Positions 1 to 7,277 of a stretch of DNA of 64,000 nucleotides are shown piece by piece. The stretch is taken from NCBI GenBank assembly GCA_023473795.1, contig JAMCYS010000033.1, positions 1-64,000 on the forward strand. The letters are read 5' to 3'. The position numbers and the translations under genes are program-made. A model generated the notes under the pieces. It saw only the letters and a program-made list of their open reading frames with translations. It did no database searches and was not told the origin of the DNA. This DNA comes from Chloroflexota bacterium (lineage in GTDB: Bacteria; Chloroflexota; UBA6077; FW602-bin22; JAMCYS01). Within the stretch, counting starts at the first letter, position 1. The number at the start of each line of letters is the position of its first letter.

Positions 1-1
1 G

Positions 2-121
2 GCGGCCCGCGACTGGGCCAAGTTCAGCGCCTATGTCCAGGTAAGCGACGGCTACGACCCGGGGCCCTACGGGCCAGCCGAGTTCTTCGCCTACGCCATC
101 CAGCAGAGCGGCGGCGTTTAG
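2..121 (+). CDS. C-terminal 39 codons of an unidentified protein (cut by window start)
   Basis: An open frame enters from the left edge and stops at TAG 119-121. The last residues read ...YGPAEFFAYAIQQSGGV. The EFFAYA pattern is seen near the C-terminus of some zincin-like metallopeptidases, but the fragment is too short for a call. It is followed after 20 bp by the next rightward gene, so it is probably in the same operon. Confidence 0.5.
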   Translation, partial: AARDWAKFSAYVQVSDGYDPGPYGPAEFFAYAIQQSGGV

Positions 122-141
122 TCAAACGTGGGAGGGAGACA

Positions 142-363
142 ATGAACCAGATCCTCGCGATGGCCATCGCCGGGGCGGCGGTGGGATTCATGACCGGTGA
201 GATGCAGCTGAAGAACGGGATGTCCGCCGCCATTCTCGGCGCCGCGATCGGCATGGGGATCGGCTACCTCTACACATCGATCGGCGACGTCGTCGTGCCG
301 GCCGGGGCGCTCACCTCTGGCCAGTCGCTGGCCGCGCTGAGCGCGCCCATCTACGCGATCTAG
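142..363 (+). CDS. Small two-helix membrane protein, glycine-rich
   Basis: 73 aa, ATG preceded by GGGAGGGAGAC, a good ribosome-binding site. Two hydrophobic segments (about residues 4-19 and 28-50) are rich in Gly and Ala, as in glycine-zipper membrane proteins; a short tail follows. No family recognised. Small membrane proteins of this kind next to a packaging-type ATPase are common among structural genes of membrane-containing or filamentous phages, so a virion membrane role is possible but only inferred from context. Confidence 0.65.
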   Translation: MNQILAMAIAGAAVGFMTGEMQLKNGMSAAILGAAIGMGIGYLYTSIGDVVVPAGALTSGQSLAALSAPIYAI

Positions 364-371
364 AGGCCAAG

Positions 372-932
372 GTGAACCCGTTGATGCCGTTGGCGGTCCT
401 CTGGGAGATGCATGTCCAGGTGCCCGAGATATTCGACCGCCACCAGGCATACAGGATGGCGCGGCAGTACTGCCGCGCCGTGGGCAAGCCCCTGCTGCGG
501 GTGGGGATTCGCCGCGGCTTTCTAGAGCCGCCTAACGGCGACGCGACCCTGGATATTGATCCGATCATCCGCCGCATTGCAGGCGGGGTACAGGGAGACG
601 AGCGCGCGATGCCCATGTTCGCTGACAAGCAATTTGGCGCCGCGTTCAATGAGCAGACCCTCGAGCACCTGCACTCAGCCGAGGATGTGCGTCTGGCCGT
701 GGGCGAATGTGTACGGGTGGCCGATTACGCCTATCTCTTGGTCCCGTCGCCGGCCGGCATAATCGCCCATTTGCACCCGACCCACTACCTGGCAATCCGG
801 ATCGTTCAGGGCGGGCTGGCGGTGCGGCGCGTGTTCCACGCCGACCAACCGGCGGTCTTTGTGCCCGTCCCTCACGCGCGGCGCGCGCTAGACAGTCTCG
901 TCATCGGCTATAGCGGAGGTGTCACGGGATGA
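372..932 (+). CDS. Methyltransferase-like protein, paralogue 1
   Basis: 186 aa, GTG start 8 bp after the previous stop. The layout matches the downstream protein: a short hydrophobic start (MNPLMPLAVLW), a KPLLRVG strand-loop in place of SAM motif I, an acidic strand end (DIDP), then FGAAFNEQTLEHLHSAEDV and a RVAD strand, as in class I (type 11) SAM methyltransferases. The glycine-rich motif I is weak (RVGIRRG), so SAM binding and activity are doubtful. The stop overlaps the next start by 4 bp (ATGA), implying translational coupling. Tandem duplication is evident from the shared order of motifs. Confidence 0.6.
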   Translation: MNPLMPLAVLWEMHVQVPEIFDRHQAYRMARQYCRAVGKPLLRVGIRRGFLEPPNGDATLDIDPIIRRIAGGVQGDERAMPMFADKQFGAAFNEQTLEHLHSAEDVRLAVGECVRVADYAYLLVPSPAGIIAHLHPTHYLAIRIVQGGLAVRRVFHADQPAVFVPVPHARRALDSLVIGYSGGVTG

Positions 933-1432
933 ATCCGTTGTTGCTCGTTCCGGCGTGGCAGGGGCTCGTGTGGATGGGAGAGGGCATCGTTCGCCGTTCG
1001 AAGTACGACGCGGCCCAGGCCTACGCGCGCCAACAGGGCAAGCCGTTGCTCGTGGTCGGCGGGCCCCAGGGCAGCCCGTCGCGGGCGGCGCTGGGCATGC
1101 AGGGCCACGGGTTCGGCGACGTCTGCCTGGATCTCGACCCGGCGATGTGCCAGGGCGCGCCAGAGACAACGGTAGTCGTTGGGGCCGACGTGCGCGGCAT
1201 CCCATACCCGGACCATCACTTCGGCGCGGCGTTTGTCAGCCACGTACTGGAGCATCTGCCCACCGCGGCCGACGCCTGGTGGGCGATTGAGGAGTTGCGG
1301 CGGGTAGCCGACGCGCTGTGGGTCGCCGGACCCTCCAAGCAGGAACTCTGGGCCTGGGTCCATCCAGAGCACCATCTTTGGGTGTGGCAGGACGGGAGCG
1401 GCCAGATGCACGTGGAGGAGAGGGGCCGATGA
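929..1432 (+). CDS. Methyltransferase-like protein, paralogue 2
   Basis: 167 aa. Compared with paralogue 1 it keeps a better SAM motif I (LLVVGGPQG), an acidic motif II (CLDLDP), GADVRGIPYPDHHFGAAF and SHVLEHLPTAADA, the usual HVLEH motif of type-11 methyltransferases. The N-terminal MNPLLLVPAWQGLVWMG is hydrophobic and could anchor it to a membrane. Start and stop overlap the neighbours by 4 bp on each side, so three genes are translationally coupled. The substrate is unknown. A virion-associated or host-modifying role cannot be distinguished from sequence. Confidence 0.65.
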   Translation: MNPLLLVPAWQGLVWMGEGIVRRSKYDAAQAYARQQGKPLLVVGGPQGSPSRAALGMQGHGFGDVCLDLDPAMCQGAPETTVVVGADVRGIPYPDHHFGAAFVSHVLEHLPTAADAWWAIEELRRVADALWVAGPSKQELWAWVHPEHHLWVWQDGSGQMHVEERGR

Positions 1433-1890
1433 TCGTCGAGATCCTGGGCCAGCTGGCCGCCGGCCTGGCGGGCGGGGCGCTGGAGACGGCGCTCCAGGCC
1501 AAACGCAACCCCGCCAAGAAGAAGCCGGGCCAGAAGAAGGCCTCCCGAGTCAAGGGCCGGGAGAACCGGGACCTGCGCCGGGCCAAACGGCTGGCGGAGA
1601 AGTTTCACGGCACCTGGCAGGACAATGTGGTCGAGTTGTCGGCCAAGGACCGCAGGAAGCCCTCCCGCTACGCGGTGGTCGCCGGCGAGCTGAAGGACTA
1701 TACCTACTCGCCCCGCAAGGGCAAGCGGGCGGAGTACGACTGGCACCACGATTCGCTCGACAAGGGCTTTGGCCGCGGCAAGGGCAAGAAGAAGCCGCTG
1801 CTGGTGGTGGATCCGGCCACCAAGAAGCCGGCGATCGTCGCCAACCGGGCGGCGGTGAAGTTCGACCCGCGCCGCGGCTTCATGGGTTAG
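1429..1890 (+). CDS. Lysine/arginine-rich protein of unknown function
   Basis: 153 aa from the ATG that overlaps the upstream stop (ATGA); the longer ORF-track start at 1318 lies inside the previous gene. A hydrophobic N-terminus (MIVEILGQLAAGLAGGALE) is followed by a very basic stretch (KRNPAKKKPGQKKASR). A compact domain follows, containing AEKFHG, VVAGELKDYTYSP and LLVVDPATKKPAIV and ending RRGFMG. The FHG...D...RG(I/F).G spacing resembles a protein type seen in phage-like elements of diverse bacteria; this comes from memory and needs a profile search. It may bind DNA or be a minor structural protein. Confidence 0.6.
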   Translation: MIVEILGQLAAGLAGGALETALQAKRNPAKKKPGQKKASRVKGRENRDLRRAKRLAEKFHGTWQDNVVELSAKDRRKPSRYAVVAGELKDYTYSPRKGKRAEYDWHHDSLDKGFGRGKGKKKPLLVVDPATKKPAIVANRAAVKFDPRRGFMG

Positions 1891-1947
1891 GCGTCAACTT
1901 GAGCCACCAGGGCTCAAGGATGATAGATCACGACAGGAGGTTTCCCC

Positions 1948-2019
1948 ATGGCCAAGCGCAGGACACCGCCCCGCGACTCCAAGGGCCGCTTTCGCAAGCG
2001 GCGCAAGGGCCGCCGCTAG
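1948..2019 (+). CDS. 23-residue arginine/lysine-rich mini-protein
   Basis: Too short for the ORF track. An AGGAGG ribosome-binding site lies 7 nt before ATG (GACAGGAGGTTTCCCCATG). The peptide starts MAKRRTPPRDSKGR and ends KRRKGRR; more than half of its residues are Arg or Lys. It resembles the protamine-like or core peptides that neutralise DNA charge in small virions. It sits between two basic-protein genes in the putative structural operon. The role is inferred from composition only; the strong ribosome-binding site is the main reason to accept it as a gene. Confidence 0.6.
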   Translation: MAKRRTPPRDSKGRFRKRRKGRR

Positions 2020-2084
2020 GCGGCGCGGGGGCGCCGGCGGGGACCTCTCCGCCGGCGCTCAGCCAACCATTCGGGGGGTGAGTT

Positions 2085-2378
2085 ATGGCCAAGAGTTGGA
2101 AAGAGACCGTCAAGGCGGAGTTCGCCAAGGTGCCCAAGAATAGCCCGTTCTCGGAGTACCAGAAGGCGCTCAAGCGGGCCTCGCGCGTCTACCACGGCGC
2201 CACGGAGCCGGCGCGGGTCAACCCGAGCCGGGCCCGGGCGACGCGCGCCAATCCGAGGAGCGACGACCTGCTGATGCTGGCGGTCATCGCAGCCATGGGC
2301 TACGTCGGCTGGCGGTATCTGCGGCAGCATCCGGAGATTCTCAACCCGCCGGCGGCGACGGCCGCCGTGCGGCCTTGA
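2085..2378 (+). CDS. Basic protein with C-terminal membrane helix
   Basis: 97 aa, ATG after GGGGGGTGAGTT. The N-terminal half is helical and basic (FSEYQKALKRASRVYHG), followed by an Asn-Pro-Ser-Arg-rich linker. A single membrane segment at about residues 66-84 (LLMLAVIAAMGYVGWRYL) precedes a short tail. No known family. The design (cytoplasmic basic domain plus one helix) fits a DNA-to-membrane tether, as in membrane-containing virions, but this is inference. Confidence 0.6.
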   Translation: MAKSWKETVKAEFAKVPKNSPFSEYQKALKRASRVYHGATEPARVNPSRARATRANPRSDDLLMLAVIAAMGYVGWRYLRQHPEILNPPAATAAVRP

Positions 2379-2420
2379 GGAGGAACCTGCTTGTAGCGGC
2401 CGGGCGCCGCGCCTAGAGGG

Positions 2421-2462
2421 GTAGGGGCGAGGGTCGCCCGCGCGGGCGACCCTCGCCCCTAC
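2421..2462. repeat. Perfect 42-bp palindrome (REP-like)
   Basis: Two 21-base arms are exact reverse complements; the element starts GTAGGGGCGAGGGTCGCC and ends CGCCCCTAC. It occupies the only sizeable gap between the small-protein genes and the ATPase. The outer GTAGGGGCGA/TCGCCCCTAC ends recur in the palindrome at 12859-12886, so both belong to one dispersed family. In RNA it would form a very stable hairpin and may attenuate transcription or stabilise mRNA ends. Confidence 0.85.
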
Positions 2463-2481
2463 AATGCGGGAGGTCTGATAC

Positions 2482-3528
2482 TTGGCACTCAACGCGGCCA
2501 ATCTGCGCCGTCTGGCCCAGTCGGCGCCCACCGCCGCCAGGCTCTACCAGGCATGGCAACGGGCCCAGCGGGGCGACCGGCAGGCCATCGACTACCTGCG
2601 CTCGGAGGGCTGGGCCGAGGCGGTAGACCTGCTGGTCGCTCCCGGCGCCGGCGCCGTGGCCAAGGAGGCGCTGGGCCACGCCACGGACGCCTACCGCGTG
2701 CTGCGAGGCATCCGCCCGACGTCCGGGGGCGACGTCGTCGACGCCGAGTATCGCGTGCTGGAGGAGACGGAGGCCGAGGCCGGCCCGCGGCCGCCCTGGT
2801 CGCCCTTCCTGGCGCGGATGTTCAGGCAACCATACGGAGGCCATGTGATTCTCGGCGGCGTGGGCAGCGGAAAGACAAGCCTGGCGGTCAAGCTCGCCCA
2901 TCGGTATCAGCAAGAACACGGCTTCGCGGTGGAATGCTGCCAGATGTATGGGGAGGACCTTCCTCCCTTCGCCGTGAGCATCGGTAAAGACACACTGGTC
3001 AAACGCATGGACCGCCTTTCCCGATTCCTCGACAGCCAGAACGAGAACGACGAGGACGCTCCGGATGCGGAATGGGAGCAGCCACGCCTGGTGAACGGGC
3101 CAGCGGCGATGCCACCCCGCGGCCGGGTGATCATCATCGACGAGGCCAGCCTAAGCCTGTCAAATAACCCGCACGACCCTACCCGGCGAGCCGCGATTCA
3201 GGCGCTGACGCAGTGCCGTCACGTTTCATATGTTGTTCTCTACATAGCCCAGTGGGCCGGCCAGTTGCCGCTCAGCCTGTTGGGCCAGACAACGGCGTGG
3301 ATCAAGTCCCCCGACGGGCGGGAGGCATTTACCGATCGAGACAACTTCGCGGTCAAGGACCTGTGGCGTAGGGCCGGGGACGCCTTCCATGGGCTCAAGG
3401 ACTCGGCGTGGTACGTGGACCCCCACCGCGACCGGCGCTCGTGGGCCTTTGTGGACGCGCCGCCGATCAATGGCATTCGTGGCTACTCTGGGCTCATCCC
3501 CTTCACCCCATACAAGGCGGGAGACTAG
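2482..3528 (+). CDS. P-loop ATPase of Zot / FtsK-HerA (packaging or assembly) type
   Basis: 348 aa, TTG start preceded by GGGAGGT. A helical N-terminus (1-105) precedes a RecA-like ATPase core: Walker [10 protein letters not shown] at 125-133, Walker B RVIIIDEA at 215-222, then [20 protein letters not shown], which matches the HRH...ITQ region of Zot-like inovirus ATPases and the sensor strand of FtsK/HerA packaging ATPases. No membrane helix is obvious, unlike classical Zot (pI). Such ATPases drive genome packaging in tailless dsDNA viruses or extrusion in filamentous phages. It is the strongest viral hallmark gene in the window. Confidence 0.7.
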   Translation: MALNAANLRRLAQSAPTAARLYQAWQRAQRGDRQAIDYLRSEGWAEAVDLLVAPGAGAVAKEALGHATDAYRVLRGIRPTSGGDVVDAEYRVLEETEAEAGPRPPWSPFLARMFRQPYGGHVILGGVGSGKTSLAVKLAHRYQQEHGFAVECCQMYGEDLPPFAVSIGKDTLVKRMDRLSRFLDSQNENDEDAPDAEWEQPRLVNGPAAMPPRGRVIIIDEASLSLSNNPHDPTRRAAIQALTQCRHVSYVVLYIAQWAGQLPLSLLGQTTAWIKSPDGREAFTDRDNFAVKDLWRRAGDAFHGLKDSAWYVDPHRDRRSWAFVDAPPINGIRGYSGLIPFTPYKAGD

Positions 3529-4121
3529 ATATGACGCCAGGTCCGGCGCTCGACGATGCAAAGCACGCTCTTGCGATCAATCCCGTAGTCGCGGGCGAGA
3601 GCGGCCTTGTTGTGCTCTCCCGCCGCCCAGCGCCGGCGGATCGCCAGTACGTCCTCCGGGATGAGCCGCGACACGCGGACCATCTCGCCTCGGGGGTAGA
3701 GCTCCGGGTAGAGTCGAGTGGAACAGCGATCACCTCTAGCCGACCTGCCTTTGCGGGTCATGTCGGCAGAATTGTCCGCCGGCGTACCAACAAACAAGTG
3801 AGCCGGATTGCAGCACAGAGGGTTGTCGCAACTGTGGCAAACCAGCATGCCGAGGGGGATCGGGCCGTTGGTGAGTTCCCAGGCTACGCGATGGGTCAGA
3901 AGGTGCTGGCGCCGATAGGTGAATTGCCCGTAACGCCTGGCGAAGCCAACATAAGGCCAGCAGTCGGTGGGGCCGCCTCTGGCAACGCGGGGCCAGAATC
4001 GCTCAGCCAGACTGCGCACGCGGGAGAAGTGGCCCGGGCGGAATCGGTGTTCTGGGCTCACCGCCTCACCACATCCGCAGGCGCAGAGGCGTGGGTTGTC
4101 TATGGTAGGATGGGCGCGCAT
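3525..4121 (-). CDS. HNH homing-type endonuclease
   Basis: 198 aa, encoded against the surrounding rightward genes and overlapping the ATPase stop by 4 bp. An N-terminal CACGCG knuckle is followed by an HNH_3-type core ([12 protein letters not shown], then [19 protein letters not shown] and ADNSADM). A C-terminal helix-turn-helix-like tail ([13 protein letters not shown], ending RRTWRHI) probably contacts DNA. The start is ATG after GAAAGGAAACTCGCC. Free-standing genes of this kind are selfish insertions in phage genomes. A truncated relative lies at 5615-5944. Confidence 0.85.
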   Translation of the reverse strand: MRAHPTIDNPRLCACGCGEAVSPEHRFRPGHFSRVRSLAERFWPRVARGGPTDCWPYVGFARRYGQFTYRRQHLLTHRVAWELTNGPIPLGMLVCHSCDNPLCCNPAHLFVGTPADNSADMTRKGRSARGDRCSTRLYPELYPRGEMVRVSRLIPEDVLAIRRRWAAGEHNKAALARDYGIDRKSVLCIVERRTWRHI

Positions 4122-4145
4122 GGCGAGTTTCCTTTCGCTATGCCA

Positions 4146-4176
4146 CGCTCCGGGCTGTTACAGCAGTGCCGGAGCG
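4146..4176. other. Inverted repeat between HNH gene and next rightward gene
   Basis: CGCTCCGG ... CCGGAGCG arms enclose a nested GCTGTTACAGC hairpin. It lies in the 5' leader of the HNH gene (minus strand) and upstream of the small basic-protein gene (plus strand). On the minus strand a TATAAT hexamer lies just outside it at about 4190-4195. Role unknown; it may be the end of the inserted HNH cassette. Confidence 0.5.
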
Positions 4177-4216
4177 CTTTGTCGTCACCGATTATAGCAC
4201 TTGGCGAGGTAGCGGC

Positions 4217-4381
4217 ATGAAGCGCAACCCCGGCAAGGCGAAGAGAATCGAGCGGCGAATCGGCAACGCCGCCAAACGGGACGGCCACAAACGACTGGCC
4301 GCCAAGACACGCGAGATGAAGGCCACGAAGCCAAGGGTCTATTACAGCTGGCGCAATCGCCGGCGGAAACAAGGGAGGTAG
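4217..4381 (+). CDS. 54-residue basic protein
   Basis: Start chosen at the ATG with GAGGT 7 nt upstream rather than the longer ORF-track start. The sequence is dominated by Lys and Arg (MKRNPGKAKRIERRIGNAAK ... WRNRRRKQGR) with no hydrophobic segment. It is the third small highly basic protein of the rightward block. Nucleic-acid binding is likely from composition; no family recognised. Confidence 0.55.
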   Translation: MKRNPGKAKRIERRIGNAAKRDGHKRLAAKTREMKATKPRVYYSWRNRRRKQGR

Positions 4382-4383
4382 TC

Positions 4384-4590
4384 ATGCTCAGGTACAAAGA
4401 CGGTCTATCGTTCCGCCGGGAGAGCGACGGCGCCGTGGCGGTGGTAGTGGAGACCCGCGGCGACGGCGGCCACGTGGCCACGGTCAAAGAGTGGACGATC
4501 GACCCGGCCAACTGGGTCAACATCGTCGCCGCCCTCTCGGCCGAGGGCAAGCCGGCCAAGGGCAAACTGGCCCAGATCCACGGGGCGTAG
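4384..4590 (+). CDS. Small protein of unknown function
   Basis: 68 aa, ATG after GGGAGGTAGTC and 2 bp behind the previous stop. It reads as a compact beta-rich domain (LSFRRESDGAVAVVVETRGD, then EWTIDPANWVNIVAALS) with a short basic tail. The ethos is that of small phage proteins with a VVxxxxIDPxxWxxIVAxLS ending. No function can be assigned. Confidence 0.55.
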   Translation: MLRYKDGLSFRRESDGAVAVVVETRGDGGHVATVKEWTIDPANWVNIVAALSAEGKPAKGKLAQIHGA

Positions 4591-4593
4591 GCC

Positions 4594-5205
4594 GTGGAGC
4601 CGGTCTACCTCTGGCACGAGTCCAAGCCGTCGCCCTCCATCCTCGAGGAGAGGGTAAGGCACGCTCTTGGCATCACGCGCGCGGAGAGATTCCGGCGAGT
4701 CCGCGACCCTTGGGGTAACTACGTCGACGTCGAACTGGACCGGGTGCTCGATCACATCGCCAATCACCCAACCGATCACCGGCGCTGGGAGATGATCCCG
4801 GCGATCATACCGGCGATCAAGCGAGCGACGCACATGTACGAAAGCGGCTCGCGGCAGAAATATGAGGCGAGACTGAGGGTCTATAGCCCAAGCAGCGGGC
4901 GGTACGAGAGGGTGGTTTTCGTGGCGACCGTGTACTTAAGCGGCGGACGCCGCGTATTTGATTCCTTGGTGGCACCGACCAAAGAGCGTGTCGTCGAGCA
5001 CGAGCGCCGGACTGCGGGGCCGCTACGGTCCGTGCGGGATAACCCCGTCAGACAATGGTCAACGCCAGCGCCCGGAGCTCTGGCGGACAGCCGGCGGACT
5101 CCTACGCATTCTCCGGGAACTGCGTCCGCTCGGTACAGACATGATAGCACCATCGCGGCCGTCGCCGCAAGGGCCGTCGATCTTCTGACCGTGCTGTTTG
5201 GGTAG
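4594..5205 (+). CDS. Possible phage nuclease/toxin of the barnase-EndoU-like (PBECR) type
   Basis: 203 aa, GTG start 3 bp after the previous stop. Residues of about 30-130 (VDVELDRVLDHIANHPTDHR, IIPAIKRATHMYES, RYERVVFVATVYLS) follow the pattern of phage-encoded barnase/EndoU/colicin-like nucleases: a DHI...H helix, a P-x-I..A helix, then paired strands. The tail after residue 140 is low-complexity and may be noncoding-like drift or frameshifted. Without a profile search this stays tentative; an uncharacterised phage protein is the alternative. Confidence 0.4.
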   Translation: MEPVYLWHESKPSPSILEERVRHALGITRAERFRRVRDPWGNYVDVELDRVLDHIANHPTDHRRWEMIPAIIPAIKRATHMYESGSRQKYEARLRVYSPSSGRYERVVFVATVYLSGGRRVFDSLVAPTKERVVEHERRTAGPLRSVRDNPVRQWSTPAPGALADSRRTPTHSPGTASARYRHDSTIAAVAARAVDLLTVLFG

Positions 5206-5249
5206 TGAGCGGCCGGCGCTAGCGCCGGCCGAAAGATCGGAGGAGAATC

Positions 5250-5534
5250 ATGACCGCGGAAGCCCTCGCATTGTTGATCGCGGGTATCGTCGCGCCGTTC
5301 ATCGTGCAGTTCGTCAAGGCCGGCAGGCTCTCGGACCTGTGGGCGTTCTGGCTCACCGTGCTCGTCTCCGTGCTGCTGGCGACCGTGGCCGAGCTGCTCA
5401 CCGGCGGCCTGCCGCCGTCGACGGAGGCATTCTTCGTCAGGGCCGCGGCTGTCTTCGCGCTCGGGCAGATAATTTGGCGCAACGTGTTCAAACCGGCCAT
5501 CGAGGCGCGCGCCGCGGCCGCAGGGAACGGCTAG
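5250..5534 (+). CDS. Three-helix membrane protein, holin-like
   Basis: 94 aa, ATG after CGGAGGAGAATC. Three hydrophobic segments (about 4-23, 33-53, 63-80) separated by short loops and a charged C-terminus fit the class of small phage holins. The neighbouring 6086-6346 product has the XhlA layout, which supports a lysis module. Conserved holins are too diverse for a firm call; a virion membrane protein is possible. Confidence 0.5.
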   Translation: MTAEALALLIAGIVAPFIVQFVKAGRLSDLWAFWLTVLVSVLLATVAELLTGGLPPSTEAFFVRAAAVFALGQIIWRNVFKPAIEARAAAAGNG

Positions 5535-5614
5535 CGCCAGGTATCAATTGACCTAGAGCCCAAAACAGGGACCTAGAATCGCCTTGTAGAGAGCCGTCTC
5601 GACGGCAGAATGGG

Positions 5615-5944
5615 CTATGGCAGGTGTCTCCACGTCCTTCGGCTGACAATATCGCGAATGTGCCCGGCGGTTACGCCGTGTTGGCGGGCCAGCACGGCCG
5701 CAGGGATACCGCTCGCCCTATCCGCCCGGATCTGGCCTACTTCGATCGCCGTCAGACTGGCGGCCGGGTGGGTCTCTCCCTGTGGTCGCCTCTCGGGGTG
5801 CGTATAGTTGCCGTTGCACTCCCCGAAGGAAGGGCTGAAACGACCTTTGGCCCTCATGTCAGCCATGTTGTCGGCGTGAGTGCCAAGGAAGAGGTGATCC
5901 GGCCGGACACAGCTTCTGACGTCGCACCTGTGAAGAACGTCAAG
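5615..5944 (-). pseudogene. Truncated HNH endonuclease (C-terminal half)
   Basis: The minus strand encodes LDVLHRCDVRSCVRPDHLFL, GTHADNMADM and a tail ending RRTWRHLP, clearly homologous to the second half of the intact HNH protein at 3525-4121 ([33 protein letters not shown]). The N-terminal DNA-binding half and first HNH histidine region are missing. Upstream of codon LDVL the sequence is antisense to an integrase fragment, so the gene is broken at about 5930-5944. The ORF track shows an open frame through the junction, but that part has no protein-like character. Confidence 0.75.
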
Positions 5945-6049
5945 GCCGTCCAGCGGCATTTGGGCCACGCCAGCCTGCAGTCGACGGCCATTTACACCCA
6001 GCTGACGGACGAACACGCACGACAGCTGATCGCCGGCGCCAAGTTCTAG
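5930..6049 (+). pseudogene. C-terminal fragment of a tyrosine recombinase
   Basis: The plus strand reads NVKAVQRHLGHASLQSTAIY and continues TQLTDEHARQLIAG to a stop. This is the box II end of XerC/XerD-type recombinases, with LGH and the catalytic Tyr (IYTQLT). The Arg and HxxR parts are absent because the frame upstream is HNH sequence on the other strand. It differs from the complete integrase at 19420 (LGHANIGITADTYGHLLPG), so it is not a simple duplication. Probably the stump left when the HNH cassette inserted or recombined. Confidence 0.75.
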
Positions 6050-6085
6050 CGTATGGACGACAACGTGACACGGAGGACACTGAAG

Positions 6086-6346
6086 ATGCTGCACCCGCCA
6101 GCGCCCAAGACGACGGAAGAGCGGATTGTCGAGATCTACGCCTGCCTGCAGATCATCAAAGGCCAGCTCGCGGCGATCGAGACGAAGCTCGACAACATCT
6201 GCGACAACTGCGAGGTGGAGGAGAACCGACTTAAGGCCCTCGAGGAGTGGCGGACATCTGTGAGGGGTGGGCTCAAGGTGCTGGGCGTGATCGCGGGCGC
6301 GGCCGGGGTCGTGGGCGGCCTGGTGGTGAAGGTTTTCAACCCCTAG
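6086..6346 (+). CDS. XhlA-like coiled-coil protein with C-terminal membrane helix
   Basis: 86 aa. Start chosen at ATG 6086, 9 nt after CGGAGG; ATG 6053 is the in-frame alternative. Heptad-rich residues 10-55 (ERIVEIYACLQIIKGQLA, IETKLDNICDN, ENRLKALEEW) precede a single membrane segment (GLKVLGVIAGAAGVVGGLVV). This is the layout of hemolysin XhlA-type phage lysis accessories. It lies directly downstream of the integrase stump and upstream of another small membrane protein. Confidence 0.6.
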   Translation: MLHPPAPKTTEERIVEIYACLQIIKGQLAAIETKLDNICDNCEVEENRLKALEEWRTSVRGGLKVLGVIAGAAGVVGGLVVKVFNP

Positions 6347-6359
6347 ATAGGAGGTAGAC

Positions 6360-6551
6360 ATGGTTACGACCTTCCTCGGCGGTATCGCCAGCGGCGCCGG
6401 CTTCGCCCTCGGCGCCGGCGGCCTCAGCGCCTGGGCCAACCAGCGCCAGAAGAAGAAGAAAGCCGAGAAGAAGAACCCCGTCTGCCGAGCGAGACGGGGG
6501 GGTGGCCGGCGTCGAGGGCGCCGGAGGAGACGAGTCTCAGCCCATCCCTGA
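6360..6551 (+). CDS. Glycine-rich membrane segment with very basic tail
   Basis: 63 aa, ATG after AGGAGGTAGAC. Residues 4-25 (GGIASGAGFALGAGGLSAWA) are hydrophobic and glycine-rich. The rest is almost all Lys and Arg (QKKKKAEKKNP, GGRRRGRRRRR). A CCCCGTCT/AGACGGGG hairpin at 6476-6499 inside the 3' half may also serve as terminator for the rightward operon. The stop overlaps the convergent leftward gene by 15 bp. Last gene of the rightward block. Confidence 0.5.
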   Translation: MVTTFLGGIASGAGFALGAGGLSAWANQRQKKKKAEKKNPVCRARRGGGRRRGRRRRRVSAHP

Positions 6552-7277
6552 CTCAGGGACCCCCGTCCGCCGGCGCCGTTTGTACTCGCGGTCGTAGCGT
6601 CGTTGTACCGCCGGCCGGCAGGCCGGGCAATATCTCTCGCGGTGGCTCTCGGCCGTGAACGCCTGGCCGCACTCGGGACAGACGACCTCGCGCGGTCGGT
6701 GCAGGCTGGCCTGGACGGCGGCCGGGATCTGACCCCGCAGCCGCTCCCGGTCCACCGCCTCGGGGTGCTCGGCATAGTAGCGCCGCAGGCCGGCCGAAAT
6801 CGCCTCTGGCGTAGATTTGTCCAAGCCAGCCAGGTTGCGCTGGCGGCGCCGCTCAGCCCTGGCCGGGTCGCCCGCGAACGCCTCGCTCCGGTGCTGGCTC
6901 GCCTCGGGACGCAGGCCCTGCTCGATGGCCGTCACCGCCTCCGCCTTGTCCTCGGCCCAGCGCTGGCGGTCCTCGCCCCAGTTGCGCAGCTTGCCCTGGG
7001 CGCGCAGGCGTTCGATGATCGGCGCCGTGGCCGCACGCAGGCGCTCGCGCATCGTCTCCGACACCAGCCGCGTCTGCCGGTTGAGCCCGGCCCATTCGCG
7101 GTAGTCATCGGCCTCCAGGCCGTGGGCCAGGCGGGCGTGCTGAGCCAGGCTATGGCAATATCGGCCACAGGCGTGGCACAGCAGTCGGCCATCCTCGTCG
7201 CGCTCGAGCCGGCCAACCTCGCCATAGGGTGAGGCCTCGACCAGGCTGGGGCAGGAGGGGCCACGCCGTCTAGTCAT
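6537..7277 (-). CDS. MucR/Ros-type zinc-finger regulator with second zinc ribbon
   Basis: 246 aa from ATG 7277, which overlaps the upstream stop (ATGACTAG). Residues of about 25-65 (LLCHACGRYCHSLAQHARLA, HGLEADDYREWAGLN) match the Ros/MucR pattern CxxCG..x..L..H....HG....Y....gL. A basic helical middle and a C-terminal zinc ribbon (CPECGQAF...YCPACR) followed by KRRRR complete it. MucR proteins bind AT-rich DNA and regulate transcription. It is the last gene of the leftward early operon. The extra C-terminal ribbon is unusual for short Ros proteins. Confidence 0.75.
   Translation of the reverse strand: MTRRRGPSCPSLVEASPYGEVGRLERDEDGRLLCHACGRYCHSLAQHARLAHGLEADDYREWAGLNRQTRLVSETMRERLRAATAPIIERLRAQGKLRNWGEDRQRWAEDKAEAVTAIEQGLRPEASQHRSEAFAGDPARAERRRQRNLAGLDKSTPEAISAGLRRYYAEHPEAVDRERLRGQIPAAVQASLHRPREVVCPECGQAFTAESHRERYCPACRPAVQRRYDREYKRRRRTGVPESGMG

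Noticed and set aside
5615-6775. Long 386-codon minus-strand ORF
   Set aside because: Only the last 110 codons are HNH-like; the rest is antisense to the integrase stump, the XhlA-like gene and the basic membrane gene.
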